Origin: JAIBJN01 sp963830885
Lineage (GTDB): Bacteria > Actinomycetota > Thermoleophilia > Gaiellales > Gaiellaceae
DNA: 64,000 nt
Direction: 5' to 3'
Assembly (NCBI GenBank): GCA_963830885.1
Contig: CAWHOA010000012.1
Location: forward strand, 248,001-312,000
Made by a program: the position numbers and the translations under genes. Below, one piece after another: positions 16,699 to 25,243 of this stretch. The notes below the pieces were generated by a model. That model saw only the letters and a list, made by a program, of their open reading frames with translations. It had not been told where the DNA came from and searched no databases. How positions within the stretch are numbered: the stretch's first letter is position 1; every line of letters begins with the position of its first letter.

Positions 16699-16834
16699 GC
16701 AGCCGCAAGCGAGCTTAGCGCCGCGGCCGGTGGACCGTTCCGCTTCGCGGCCGTCGGCGGGAATGGTAAGAATAGGCGCGCATGTCCCGGAGCTTCAGGG
16801 TGCCGTCCACGCGCTCGGCGATGAGGGCCGCCGA

Positions 16835-17287
16835 ATGAAGGTCTTCCAGGCGGAGCGCAGCCTGCGCACGGCGGGTGGTCTCGAGATCCGCGACATCACC
16901 GACGAAGTGCGCGAGTTCGTGCTCGAAAGCGGCGTCATGGACGGGATCGCGTGCGTGTACTCGCCCCACACCACCTGCATGGTCCGTGTGAACGAGTTCG
17001 AGGCGGGCTTCCTCGAGGACTTCACCCGGCTGCTGCGGCGGCTCGTCCCCAGCGAGAAGTACTACGCGCACGACGACTGGGACCGCCGCACCGAGAACAT
17101 CTGCCCGGAGGATATGGAGTTCGGGAACGGCCACTCGCACTGCATGGCCATGCTGCTCGGGCCCGCCGGCGAGTCGATCCCGGTGCGTGACGGCGAGCTT
17201 TGCCTCGGCACCTGGCAGCGCGTCCTCTTCATCGAGCTCGACCGCTCCCGCGACCGGCGCTGGATGGTCCAGGTCGTCGGCGAGTAG
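16835..17287 (+). CDS. YjbQ/UPF0047 family protein (secondary thiamine-phosphate synthase family)
   Basis: A 150-residue member of the YjbQ family. The diagnostic segments are YSPHTTCMVRVNE (about 46-58), NGHSHCMAMLLG (about 103-114) and LGTWQRVLFIELD near the C-terminus. His/Cys positions form the putative active site. Members have weak thiamine-phosphate synthase activity, but their physiological role is unsettled. ATG at 16835 follows GAGGG; upstream in-frame codons lack homology. A strong terminator follows. Confidence 0.92.
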   Translation: MKVFQAERSLRTAGGLEIRDITDEVREFVLESGVMDGIACVYSPHTTCMVRVNEFEAGFLEDFTRLLRRLVPSEKYYAHDDWDRRTENICPEDMEFGNGHSHCMAMLLGPAGESIPVRDGELCLGTWQRVLFIELDRSRDRRWMVQVVGE

Positions 17288-17345
17288 CGAGGGACACGTC
17301 CCGGGCGGCACAGGGCTTCATTCTGATTCGTGCCCTAGAAACGAA

Positions 17346-17369
17346 AACGGGGCCGCCGCAGGCCCCGTT
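17346..17369 (+). terminator. Rho-independent-type terminator after the YjbQ gene
   Basis: A nine-base perfect stem (AACGGGGCC with GGCCCCGTT, loop GCCGCA) lies 59 bases past the stop and is followed by TTCCCTTT. Confidence 0.75.
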
Positions 17370-17568
17370 CCCTTTGGGTGGAAAACACTTCCCGGAGTGC
17401 CCCCGCCGCATCGGGGCCCCGTCGGCGCTTTCCTCTATGCCCTGAAGTTTCGGCTTTCGGCGCCGCTTCGACCCCCCTCCGTGGGAGTTGACTGCGTCAC
17501 CCTTCCGGGGTTGACTACTCCGGTTCACCGCTCGATGCGCCACCCTGCGACCCCTCCCAGCACTGAGC

Positions 17569-17994
17569 TTGAAGACGAAGGCGAGCGAGCGGGACGTCCC
17601 GCTCTTCCCCGCCGTCGAGAGGGCGCTCGCCACCCTCCTAGAGCGCGAGCTCGCCGCTGGCCGCGGCGGCGAGGACGACCTCGTCTTCCTGACCCGCACG
17701 GGCCTGCCGCTCTCGCAGCGGAACGTCGCTCGCGCCGTCGAGGAGGCCGCGAAGGCGGCCGGTCTCGGGCGGGCGACCCCGCACGACCTGCGCCGCTCCT
17801 TCTGCTCGCTCGCAGGACGTCGCGGCGTCGACCCCATCGAGGCGGCGCAGATCACGGGCCACTCGGCCGCGGTCTGGGCTCGCCACTGCGCTCGGTCGTT
17901 CGGGAAGGCGCAGCGCGACGAGGCACGCGAGCGGATGCTCGAGCACGGCTTCGGGGCGGCTCCCGAGCTCGCCGCGGGCGCAGGATCGCGATGA
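17569..17994 (+). pseudogene. Tyrosine recombinase (phage integrase) C-terminal remnant with Tyr-to-Cys change
   Basis: About 141 residues match only the C-terminal catalytic half of tyrosine recombinases: DLVFLTRTGLPLS, then HDLRRSFCSLAG (catalytic His and second Arg), then ITGHS. The nucleophile position in the family pattern 'GHS..W..HYARSFG' reads Cys (HCARSFG, TGC). The N-terminal core-binding domain and the first catalytic Arg are absent upstream. It is therefore truncated and catalytically dead, a relic of an integrated element between two tRNA genes. No matching att repeats were found by eye. Confidence 0.75.
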
Positions 17995-18101
17995 CACTCA
18001 GCACCGACCCGGCGAGAGCAATAAGCCCGACGCGCGACCCGACGCGCTTGTCGCTGCGCTCGACGACCCGTGCTGGATCAAATCGCGCTAGCGTCCTCGG
18101 G

Positions 18102-18551
18102 GTGGACGGTGTTCTGCGGGAAGTGGTCGACAGCGACCTCGACGCGTTCTTCGAGCACCAGCGCGAGCCCGAGGCGAACCGGATGGCGGCCTTCCCGGCC
18201 CGCGACCGCGAGGCCTTCGACGCGCACTGGCGGCGGCTCCTTGCCGACGACTCGTTGACGAAGAAGACGATCGTCTACGAGGGCGAGGTGGCCGGCAACG
18301 TCGGGTGCTGGGAGCAGGAGGGGCGGCGTCTCGTCGGCTACTGGATCGGACGGGAGTTCTGGGGCAAGGGCCTTGCGACACGTGCGCTTCAGGAGCTCAC
18401 CGGCGAGGTGACCCAGCGACCGCTGCACGCCTGGGTCGCGACGAGCAACGTCGCCTCGATCCGCGTGCTCGAGAAGTGCGGGTTCGTCCGCGTCGGCTCG
18501 CAAGAGAACGACGTCGAAGAGCTGCTCTTCGAGCTACGCGACGGCCTCTAG
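18102..18551 (+). CDS. GNAT-family acetyltransferase (RimJ/RimL type)
   Basis: A 149-residue acetyltransferase with IGREFWGKGLATRALQEL as the acetyl-CoA-binding loop (about residues 84-101) and SNVASIRVLEKCGFVRVG, typical of RimJ/RimL relatives that act on protein or small-molecule amines. The GTG at 18102 is chosen because TAGCGT ends 7 bases upstream and the protein begins in the expected place; upstream in-frame sequence belongs to other reading contexts. Confidence 0.85.
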   Translation: MDGVLREVVDSDLDAFFEHQREPEANRMAAFPARDREAFDAHWRRLLADDSLTKKTIVYEGEVAGNVGCWEQEGRRLVGYWIGREFWGKGLATRALQELTGEVTQRPLHAWVATSNVASIRVLEKCGFVRVGSQENDVEELLFELRDGL

Positions 18552-18677
18552 CGGTCGCAACCCGACACGGCACGCGGACAGAGTGCGCTGACATTGCGCT
18601 GACATTTCCAGCGCCCGCGCAGTCGCGGCGGTCAGGATGAAGAGCGGAAACCCTGTGTTCATCGGGGTCTCCGCTGA

Positions 18678-18750
18678 CTCCCCGGGTTGGACTCGAACCA
18701 ACAACCCTCCGGTTAACAGCCGGATGCTCTGCCAATTGAGCTACCGGGGA
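18678..18750 (-). tRNA. tRNA-Asn (anticodon GUU)
   Basis: A 73-base cloverleaf with acceptor TCCCCGG, D-arm GCTCAATTGGCAGAGC, anticodon loop CTGTTAA and T-arm GTTGGTTCGAGTCCAAC. The GUU anticodon gives asparagine. It lies directly downstream of dnaG on the same strand. Confidence 0.95.
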
Positions 18751-18768
18751 TCGCTCGGCCGGAAAAGT

Positions 18769-20424
18769 CTAGCGAAGCTCCGTGGCGCCCTCTTCGATCG
18801 CCTCGCGGATGCGCCGCAGCAGCTGCTGGAGCTCGATCACGCGCTTCGTGTCGCCGCCCCTCACCTCCTCGTCGAGCTCCCGCTGGACGAGCCGCTCCTC
18901 CAGGCGGAAGAAGAGCTCGCGGGCGGCCTCCTCCTCGAGCTGGTCGGCCGCGGCCGTGGCGCGCAGCTCCGCGACCGCGGCGACGAGATCGCCGTCGGCC
19001 TCGCCCCCATCGACGAGATGGGCTCGGAGCCGACGGTGAAGATCGCTGTCGAAGTGCCGGTCGTCGAGCGGTCTGAGGTAGCGGTCGACGAGGTCGGGCG
19101 ACGTCGTGCACGCCGCCAGTAAGCGGCGCTCCAGGCGTGTGCCGGCATCGAGGAGCTTCGGGGAGACCTGGCTGACCACACTGGCGCTGCCCGCCGCGAT
19201 CCGGATTTGAATCCCCAGCCGATCGGAGGCATAACGGGCCACCTCGTCCTTCTCCGGTCCAGAGGGAGCGGCGTCGAGCAGTTTCGTCACGTGCTCGTAC
19301 GCCTCTTGCGGTGGCTTGGTGGCCAACTCGGTGTCGACGCGGTGGCGGAGGTAGCCGACCGAGCCCGCGAGACGCTCCTCGAAGCCCTCGGCCGCGTCCG
19401 CGGGGTCGAGCCCCGGCGGGAGCGGGACGACGCGCACGTCGAACCCCGTCCGCACGGCCAGCTCCATTCCGCGTAGCGTCGCGGCCTCGCCGGCGGCGTC
19501 GGCGTCGAAGCAGAGGTAGAGATGGCGCGCGAGCCGGCGGAGCTCCTTCAGCTGCGGCTCCGTCAGCGCCGTCCCCATCGAGGCAACCACGGAGTGGAGA
19601 CCGGCCTGGTGGAGCGCGAGGACGTCCGTGTAGCCCTCGACGACGAGCGCCCGCTCCTCCTTGGCAACGGCGGAGCGGGACCGGTCGAGGCCGTAGACGA
19701 TCGAGCCCTTCCGGAACACCTCTCCCTCCGGCGAGTTCACGTACTTCGCGGGAATCGGATCGTCGTCCCGGAGCCGCCGCGCCCCGAAGCCGAGAACGCG
19801 GCCCCGGGCGTCGGCCAGCGGGAAGACGAGCCGGCCGGCAAAGTAGTCGTTCCCGCGGCGGTTGACGAGGCCGGCTGCGACGAGCTCGTCCTGCGAGTAG
19901 CCCTTGCCACGGGCCTTCTGCGCCAGCATGGCGCCGCCGGGCGACAGGCCGAGCCGGAACTCCCGGCAGACCTGCTCCTTCAGGCCGCGCTCGGCCAGGT
20001 ACGCCCGCACCGACTCGCCCGCGTCCGCCTCCCAGAGGTAGCGCTCGTAGAAGCGCGCCGCCTGCTCGAGGAGGGCGAGGAGCCGCTCCCGACGGGCCCG
20101 GCGGGCCTCGTCCTGCGGCGACGTCTCCTCGTACTCGAGCGTGATCCGGTAGCGGTCGGCGAGCCACTCGATGGCCTGGACGAAGTCGAGCCCCTCCGTC
20201 TCCTGCACGAACGTGATCAGGTCGCCGCCCTTGCCGCAGCCGAAGCAGTGGTAGAGCTTCCCTACAGGGTCGACGGAGAAGCTCGGCGTCTTCTCCTCGT
20301 GGAACGGGCAGCGGCCGCTCCACTGGGCGCCTGTGCGCCGAAGCTGCGTGCGCGCGCCGACGATCTCGACCATGTCGGCGGCCGCCTTTACCTCGTCGAC
20401 CGAGGACTGCCTTATGACGGCCAA
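18769..20424 (-). CDS. dnaG: DNA primase
   Basis: Primase makes the RNA primers for replication. The 551-residue protein has a CHC2 zinc finger at the N-terminus (CPFHEEKTPSF, YHCFGCGKGGD, about 39-66), the TOPRIM core with VVEGYTDVLAL and CFDADAAGE (about 250-310), and a helical C-terminal DnaB-contacting region, somewhat short. The TTG start gives the expected N-terminus and overlaps the dgt stop region by 13 bases, so dnaG is translated from a dgt-dnaG transcript. Confidence 0.97.
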   Translation of the reverse strand: MAVIRQSSVDEVKAAADMVEIVGARTQLRRTGAQWSGRCPFHEEKTPSFSVDPVGKLYHCFGCGKGGDLITFVQETEGLDFVQAIEWLADRYRITLEYEETSPQDEARRARRERLLALLEQAARFYERYLWEADAGESVRAYLAERGLKEQVCREFRLGLSPGGAMLAQKARGKGYSQDELVAAGLVNRRGNDYFAGRLVFPLADARGRVLGFGARRLRDDDPIPAKYVNSPEGEVFRKGSIVYGLDRSRSAVAKEERALVVEGYTDVLALHQAGLHSVVASMGTALTEPQLKELRRLARHLYLCFDADAAGEAATLRGMELAVRTGFDVRVVPLPPGLDPADAAEGFEERLAGSVGYLRHRVDTELATKPPQEAYEHVTKLLDAAPSGPEKDEVARYASDRLGIQIRIAAGSASVVSQVSPKLLDAGTRLERRLLAACTTSPDLVDRYLRPLDDRHFDSDLHRRLRAHLVDGGEADGDLVAAVAELRATAAADQLEEEAARELFFRLEERLVQRELDEEVRGGDTKRVIELQQLLRRIREAIEEGATELR

Positions 20425-21410
20425 GCGAGCGCGAAGCGGTCGGTCATGCCGGCCACGTAGTCGGTGACCCGTTCGGGAAGATCGCCGGGGCGGTCGGGCG
20501 GGAGCTCCTCGGGATGCTCGACCAGCTGGACGAAGATGCGGCGCACGGTGCCGACGGCAAGTGCGCGCTGGGCCTCTTCGGCGGGACCGAGGTACACGCG
20601 CGCGAACATGAACTCGCGCAGGGCGAGCATGGCGCGGCCGATCTCCTCACTCTGGACGATGTCGCCCGCCTCGGCCGAGGACTCGACGATGTCGTGTACG
20701 AGCGTGTCGATCCGGCGCGAGCCGCGCGCCCCGAGCAGGGCGATCTCGTCCTGCGGCAGCTCCTCGGGCCGCAGGATTCCGGCGCGCACGGCGTCGTCGA
20801 TGTCGTGGTTGATGTAGGCGACCCGGTCGACCAGGCGCACGATCTTCCCCTCGAGCGTCGCAGGCTCGCCCGGGCCGGTGTGGTGGAGGATGCCGTCGCG
20901 TGTCTCCACGGTGAGGTTGAGGCCGCGGCCGTTGCGCTCGAGCACCTCGACCACGCGGAGGGACTGCTCGTTGTGGCGGAACCGGCGCCCGAAGCGCTCG
21001 GAGACCGCCGCGTCGAGGGCCTCCTCACCGGTGTGCCCGAACGGCGTGTGGCCGAGGTCGTGCCCGAGCGCGATCGCCTCGGTCAGGTCCTCGTTCAGGC
21101 GCAGCGCCCGCGCGACCGTCCGCGAGATCCCGGCCGTCTCGAGCGTGTGCGTCAGCCGCGTGCGGAAGTGGTCGCCCTGCGGGTCGATGAAGACCTGCGT
21201 CTTGTGCTTCAGCCGGCGGAACGCCTTCGAATGCGCGATGCGGTCGCGGTCTCGCTGGAACGGCGTCCGCAGGCGGCATTCCTCCTCCTCGGCGTGGGCG
21301 CGCCCGCGCGTCTCGTACGAGCGCACCGCAAGCGGGGAGAGCCAGCTCTCCTCCTGCTCGCGGACGCGGGCCTCGAAGGCGTCCGCCACCCGTCCGGCGA
21401 CGTCGGGCAT
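20412..21410 (-). CDS. dgt: Deoxyguanosinetriphosphate triphosphohydrolase-like HD hydrolase
   Basis: A 332-residue dNTP triphosphohydrolase family enzyme, expected to split dNTPs into nucleoside and tripolyphosphate. The HD-domain ligands are visible in RTRLTHTLE, then GHDLGHTPFGH (about 115-125), then a later Asp in VAYINHDIDDA. The N-terminal TPFQRDRDRIAHSKAFRRL is diagnostic of the bacterial family. TAGCGT ends 6 bases before the ATG, indicating a leaderless start for the dgt-dnaG operon. Confidence 0.95.
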   Translation of the reverse strand: MPDVAGRVADAFEARVREQEESWLSPLAVRSYETRGRAHAEEEECRLRTPFQRDRDRIAHSKAFRRLKHKTQVFIDPQGDHFRTRLTHTLETAGISRTVARALRLNEDLTEAIALGHDLGHTPFGHTGEEALDAAVSERFGRRFRHNEQSLRVVEVLERNGRGLNLTVETRDGILHHTGPGEPATLEGKIVRLVDRVAYINHDIDDAVRAGILRPEELPQDEIALLGARGSRRIDTLVHDIVESSAEAGDIVQSEEIGRAMLALREFMFARVYLGPAEEAQRALAVGTVRRIFVQLVEHPEELPPDRPGDLPERVTDYVAGMTDRFALAWPS

Positions 21411-21425
21411 CGTCCTACGCTACCG

Positions 21426-22211
21426 CTAGATGATGATGGGGACCGTGCCCCCGTCGGCACTCCACGCGGATCCCGTCACGTAGCCGGCACGGTCCGAGCA
21501 CAGGAAGACGATCACGCCCGCGATCTCCTCCGGCTCGGCCAGACGCCCGAGCGGCCGGCCCTTGGCGACGCCGGCCAGGACCTCCTCCCTGCTCTTGCCC
21601 GACCGCTGCGCCGCCTGGTCGGCGAGCCCGCCGGGCGCGAGCCACGCCGGCGACGCGGTCGGTCCCGGCGTGACCGCGTTGCAGAGGATCCCGTCGCCCG
21701 CATAGAGATCGGCAACGAGGCGCGAGAGCGAGAGCACCGCGGCCTTCGTCACGCTGTAGTTCGGCATCGACGTCGACGGCCGCTTGCCGGCGGTCGAGCT
21801 GACGTTGACGATCCGGCCCCAGCCGCGGCCGCGCATCCCCGGCAGCGCCGCCTGGATGGCGCGCACGTAGCTCATGACGTTGAGCTGCCACATCGACTCC
21901 CAGTCGGCGTCCGTGAGCTCGTCGAATCCGACCTGGAGGGCGAGGCCGACGTTGTTGACGAGGCAGTCGACCTGGCCGAGCTCGGCCTCGGCGCGGGCGA
22001 TGAGCCCGGCCGGTGCGTCTGGCAGCGCCAGGTCGCCGGCGACGCCGAGCGCGGCGCCGACCTCGGCCCCCGCAGCCTCGACCCGCTCGGGGTCGCGGCC
22101 GGAGACGACGACTCGAGCCCCCTCGGCCGCGAGCAGGCGGGCCGTCTCGAGCCCGATGCCGGCGGTCGAGCCGGTGACGACGCAAACGCGATCGGCGAGC
22201 CCGAGCTCCAC
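21426..22211 (-). CDS. Short-chain dehydrogenase/reductase (SDR)
   Basis: A 261-residue classical SDR. It has the nucleotide-binding TGSTAGIG (about 14-21), NNVGLA, the catalytic Ser in IVNVSSTAG and YSVTK (Tyr/Lys) about 4 residues later than usual, and a C-terminal GSAWSADGGT. Substrate unknown; 3-oxoacyl or alcohol reduction is typical. The GTG start is 18 bases from the divergent cupin ATG, and TATCGT lies 6 bases upstream. Confidence 0.9.
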   Translation of the reverse strand: MELGLADRVCVVTGSTAGIGLETARLLAAEGARVVVSGRDPERVEAAGAEVGAALGVAGDLALPDAPAGLIARAEAELGQVDCLVNNVGLALQVGFDELTDADWESMWQLNVMSYVRAIQAALPGMRGRGWGRIVNVSSTAGKRPSTSMPNYSVTKAAVLSLSRLVADLYAGDGILCNAVTPGPTASPAWLAPGGLADQAAQRSGKSREEVLAGVAKGRPLGRLAEPEEIAGVIVFLCSDRAGYVTGSAWSADGGTVPIII

Positions 22212-22216
22212 GCGCC

Positions 22217-22223
22217 TACGATA
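22217..22223. promoter_or_regulatory. Overlapping divergent -10 elements (SDR / cupin)
   Basis: The heptamer TACGATA reads TACGAT on the plus strand (7 bases before the cupin ATG) and TATCGT on the minus strand (6 bases before the SDR GTG). With only 18 bases between start codons, both genes must be leaderless or nearly so, and the two -10 boxes share five base pairs. Confidence 0.55.
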
Positions 22224-22229
22224 TCCGGC

Positions 22230-22646
22230 ATGGCCTACGCCCACGGCTCGATCGACGACCTCGGGACCGGCGTCTTCCGCAAGGTCCGCCAGGCCCTCGG
22301 GGTCACCGCCTTCGGCGTCAACGCGATGGTGCTGCCGCCCCAGACGGGCTGGTTCGAGCACTTCCACGACGAGCAGGACGAGCTCTACTTCGTCCATCGC
22401 GGCCTCGCAGGCTTCGAAGTCGAAAGCGAGCGCTTCGAGCTCGGGCCGGGCGGCGTCTGCCACGTGGAGTCGACCTCTCCGCGCCGCGTCTGGAACGCGG
22501 GCGACGGCGACCTCGTCCTCCTGATCGTCGGCGGCCGCGGCGGCTACATCGGCCGTGACGGTCACATGGTCGACGCCGAGGACGAGGAGCGGCGGCGGGC
22601 GTTCAGCGCCGGCGAGGAAGCCGTCATCCGCCGGCTGCCCGAGTGA
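22230..22646 (+). CDS. Cupin-domain protein
   Basis: A 138-residue single cupin. Motif 1 is represented by EHFHDEQDELYFVHRG (two His and a Glu as metal ligands, about residues 38-53) and motif 2 by GGVCHVESTSPRRVWN (about 72-87). It could be an isomerase, dioxygenase or sensor; nothing identifies the ligand. Its stop overlaps the next gene's GTG (GTGA), so it is coupled to the phosphatase. Confidence 0.87.
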   Translation: MAYAHGSIDDLGTGVFRKVRQALGVTAFGVNAMVLPPQTGWFEHFHDEQDELYFVHRGLAGFEVESERFELGPGGVCHVESTSPRRVWNAGDGDLVLLIVGGRGGYIGRDGHMVDAEDEERRRAFSAGEEAVIRRLPE

Positions 22647-23227
22647 CGACCGTCTACCTCGCCCGCCACGGCGAGAGCGACTGGAACGCGGCGAAGCGCT
22701 TTCAGGGCCACAGCGACCGGCCGCTTACCGAGCTCGGCCGGCAGCAGGCCGAAGTCCTCGCCGACAAGCTCGCGGCGGTTGCAGAGCTCAGCGCCATCTA
22801 CACGAGCCCTCTCCGCCGCGCGCTCGACACTGCCGCCGTCGTCGGCGCGCGCACCGGGCTCGAGCCTGTACCGCTCCGAGACCTGCGCGAGGTCGATGTA
22901 GGAGCATGGGCCGGGTTGAGCCGCTCCGAGGTCCAGGCGCAATTCCCGGCGGCTTTCCGGCGCTGGCTCGGCGGCGGCGAGGGCTGGGAGGACGGCGAGA
23001 GCTACGAGGCGATGTCCGCGCGCGTGCTCAGGGCGCTCCTGCAGGCCGCCGAGGAGCATCGTGCCGAGCAGATCCTGGTCGTCTCCCACGGCGGACCGAT
23101 CCGAGCGATCCAGGCGGCCGCCGCCGGCATGGACGTCCATGCCTATCGCAAGTTGCACCGCGTCGAGCCCAACGCCCAGCTGTCCCGGGTGACCGTCACG
23201 GACGGACGGCTCCACCCGAGCGGCTGA
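22643..23227 (+). CDS. Histidine phosphatase (phosphoglycerate mutase-like)
   Basis: A 194-residue member of the histidine phosphatase superfamily. The catalytic RHGESDWN (about 8-15), a second Arg in YTSPLRRALDTA, the proton-donor Glu in LREVDVGAWAG and the second catalytic His in VVSHGGPIRA are all present. Relatives dephosphorylate sugar phosphates, phosphoserine or alpha-ribazole phosphate; the substrate here is undetermined. The GTG start overlaps the cupin stop. Confidence 0.9.
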   Translation: MTTVYLARHGESDWNAAKRFQGHSDRPLTELGRQQAEVLADKLAAVAELSAIYTSPLRRALDTAAVVGARTGLEPVPLRDLREVDVGAWAGLSRSEVQAQFPAAFRRWLGGGEGWEDGESYEAMSARVLRALLQAAEEHRAEQILVVSHGGPIRAIQAAAAGMDVHAYRKLHRVEPNAQLSRVTVTDGRLHPSG

Positions 23228-23232
23228 CGAGC

Positions 23233-23955
23233 TCACTCGCCGCCGTTCGGGTTTCCCTTCAGCGCCGTCGTCACGATCCGGAGGCTCCACCGTCCCGGAA
23301 GTAACACGAGATCGACGGCCTGACCGACGAGGCTGCCCCCAGGCATGTCCTCGACCACGTCCTCGAGCATCTCGTCCGCGGCCTCGACGAGGTCTTCGCC
23401 CGCGTCGACGATGCCGCCCGCGATGGGGACGACCGCCGAGGCGATCCTGGCCTCGGCCTCCCGACCGACGGCCGCCGCGAGCTCCGCGAGGGTCTCATGC
23501 ACGACGTGCTGGGCCTCGGCGCGAGCACGCTCGCACTCTGCGACCACACCCTCGCCGTTGGTGAGCACGCTCCACCAGCCCACCCCCGCCGATTCAGGCG
23601 AGCGGAGGAGCATCGTCGCCACGAGGGTACCCCCGAGCAACGCCCACGCCGCTGCAAGCACGAGCGGGGCCGCCCACACCGGCAGCACGGCGTCGAGAGC
23701 CTGCACGGCGGCCCAGTTCGCCAATGCGAACGCGGTAGCGAATGCGATCCCGGCCACGGTCCAGGCGACGACGGACCGAGCCGTCCGCCGCAGAGCCGGG
23801 CTGTTGCGGGCGGCGCTGAGCTCGAGCTCGCGCTGCAGCAGCGCGCCCACGTCGCGCCCGAGCTGCTCGGCGAGCTCCGCCACGCCGAGCCGCTCCTCCT
23901 CTGCGCCTTTCTTTTCGTCGACTTGCTGGTCGGCCTCCGCCGTCTCCTGCGTCAC
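23233..23955 (-). CDS. Holin-like (phage holin family) membrane protein
   Basis: A 240-residue protein. A charged N-terminal helix (RLGVAELAEQLGRDVGALLQ) leads to two adjacent membrane spans (about 62-84 and 91-115, AAPLVLAAAWALLGGTLVAT). A long Ala/Glu-rich helical region follows. The first half resembles actinobacterial 'phage holin family' proteins, which are chromosomal and not necessarily phage-derived. The extended C-terminal half is unusual for them. GTG start with AGGAGA. Function unknown; convergent with the phosphatase, six bases apart. Confidence 0.7.
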   Translation of the reverse strand: MTQETAEADQQVDEKKGAEEERLGVAELAEQLGRDVGALLQRELELSAARNSPALRRTARSVVAWTVAGIAFATAFALANWAAVQALDAVLPVWAAPLVLAAAWALLGGTLVATMLLRSPESAGVGWWSVLTNGEGVVAECERARAEAQHVVHETLAELAAAVGREAEARIASAVVPIAGGIVDAGEDLVEAADEMLEDVVEDMPGGSLVGQAVDLVLLPGRWSLRIVTTALKGNPNGGE

Positions 23956-24050
23956 GTCACTCTCCTGCGTCGGCCTCGAGCAAGCCGGGCGAGTCTACCG
24001 CGTCAATGCCGAGCGCCTGTCGGGCGGCCGCTCCCGCTACGCTGACATGC

Positions 24051-24293
24051 GTGGAGGACTACACGAGCAAGTACACCGGCGAGCAGGTGGAGGTGGAGCT
24101 CTTCGGCGGCGAGTACCAGGAGGGCACGCTCACCGCGTACTGCGCCGTCGCCGGCGTTCCCCACCTGGAGCTGAACGGGCACATTCTCGTTCCGCTCCAG
24201 AACATCGCCTCGCTCCACTGCTCGAGCCGGTGCGACGCTCCCGAGCCGGACTGGCCCCCGCGCGGCCTGGCCGAGAGCGAAGGCGAGCCGTAG
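24051..24293 (+). CDS. Small beta-rich protein, hypothetical
   Basis: An 80-residue ORF starting GTG at 24051. The core VEVELFGGEYQEGTLTAYC, then LVPLQNIASLHC, reads as alternating beta strands and recalls Sm/LSm or SH3-like barrels, with a charged disordered tail. TACGCT ends 7 bases before the start with no ribosome site, suggesting a leaderless message. It is followed 14 bases later by the HtpX-like protease. Unknown function. Confidence 0.6.
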   Translation: MEDYTSKYTGEQVEVELFGGEYQEGTLTAYCAVAGVPHLELNGHILVPLQNIASLHCSSRCDAPEPDWPPRGLAESEGEP

Positions 24294-24307
24294 GCGGGCG
24301 CTCGGCC

Positions 24308-25151
24308 GTGCGCAGCAGGCTCCTCGTCGCGCGCAACATCTTCAAGGCGCTCCTCTTCTACGGCGTCCTTGCAGGCGGGCTGTTCGCGCTGGGCTGGTGG
24401 CTCGGAGGCGTGCGGCTGGGAAGCGTATTCCTGGTGGTCGGGCTCCTGATGGCGGCGACGATCTTCTGGTACGGACCGCGCGTCCTCCTCGCCTCGCTGG
24501 GGGCGCGCGAGCTCCAGGTCGCAGAGTCGCCGGCTCTCCATTCGACGGCCGAGCGGCTCGCGGCGCTGGCCGGAGTCGAGCGTCCGAAGCTCTACCTCAT
24601 CGCCGACGGGCACCCGCGCGCCCTTTCGGTCGGACGCGGAGCGGGCGCCTCCGGGATCGCCTTCACCCAGGGCCTCGTCACATTGCTCTCGCCCGCGGAG
24701 CTCGAGGGGGTGATCGCTCACGAGCTCGCCCACGCTCGCCATCGCGACTCCCTGATCCAGACGCCGGTCGTCCTGCTCGCCGGCTGGCTCGTCGAGGCGA
24801 GCCGGATCGGCGGCTTCCTGGAGCGTGCGTTGCTCTTCGTGCTGGGCCCGGTCGCGGCCAGCATCGTCCAGGTCTTCCTGTCGCCGAAGCGCGAGCTCGC
24901 CGCGGACACGCGCGCCGCCGAGGTCGTCGGCTCTCCGCACCCGCTGGCAGACGCGCTCGTGCGGATCGAGCAGGCGGAAGAGTTCGTGCGCTTCCAGGCG
25001 AGCCCGGTGACGGAGCCGCTCTACATCGTCAATCCCGTTCGAGCAGGTCGGGCTCGCGGCGATGTTCTCGACGCATCCACCGGTCGGAGAGCGCGTCGCT
25101 GCCCTGCGTGCGCTCGACCCCGATTGGCGGGATCGGCTGCGCGCCGCCTGA
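24308..25151 (+). pseudogene. HtpX-like M48 membrane metalloprotease, frameshifted by one base
   Basis: The gene starts GTG with two membrane spans (LFYGVLAGGLFALGWWLG and VFLVVGLLMAATIFWYG). It then carries the M48 zinc motif HELAHARH (about 139-146) with the downstream Glu in KRELAADTRA. At 25037 one extra G shifts the frame after VTEPLYIVNP. Deleting it restores FEQVGLAAMFSTHPPVGERV and a stop at 25151, the normal C-terminus of the family. As given, the ORF runs to 25183 with an unrelated tail. Intact function would be quality control of membrane proteins. Likely a sequencing indel or a recent mutation. Confidence 0.8.
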
Positions 25152-25243
25152 CCGGCGGCTGCGCCAGCCGATCGAAGGCGTAGAGTCACCGTGTTCGGTG
25201 CCCTGCGGCTAATCGCCCCTGTGCGGGCGGGTGAAGGAGGAAA

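Noticed and set aside
17187..18101. Long N-terminal extension in frame with the 18102 GNAT
   Set aside because: Spans the integrase remnant and a terminator; composition is not protein-like and the GTG at 18102 fits a leaderless start.
20514..22646. 710-codon plus-strand ORF across dgt and SDR
   Set aside because: Antisense to two well-supported genes; only its last 139 codons, from 22230, are the cupin gene.
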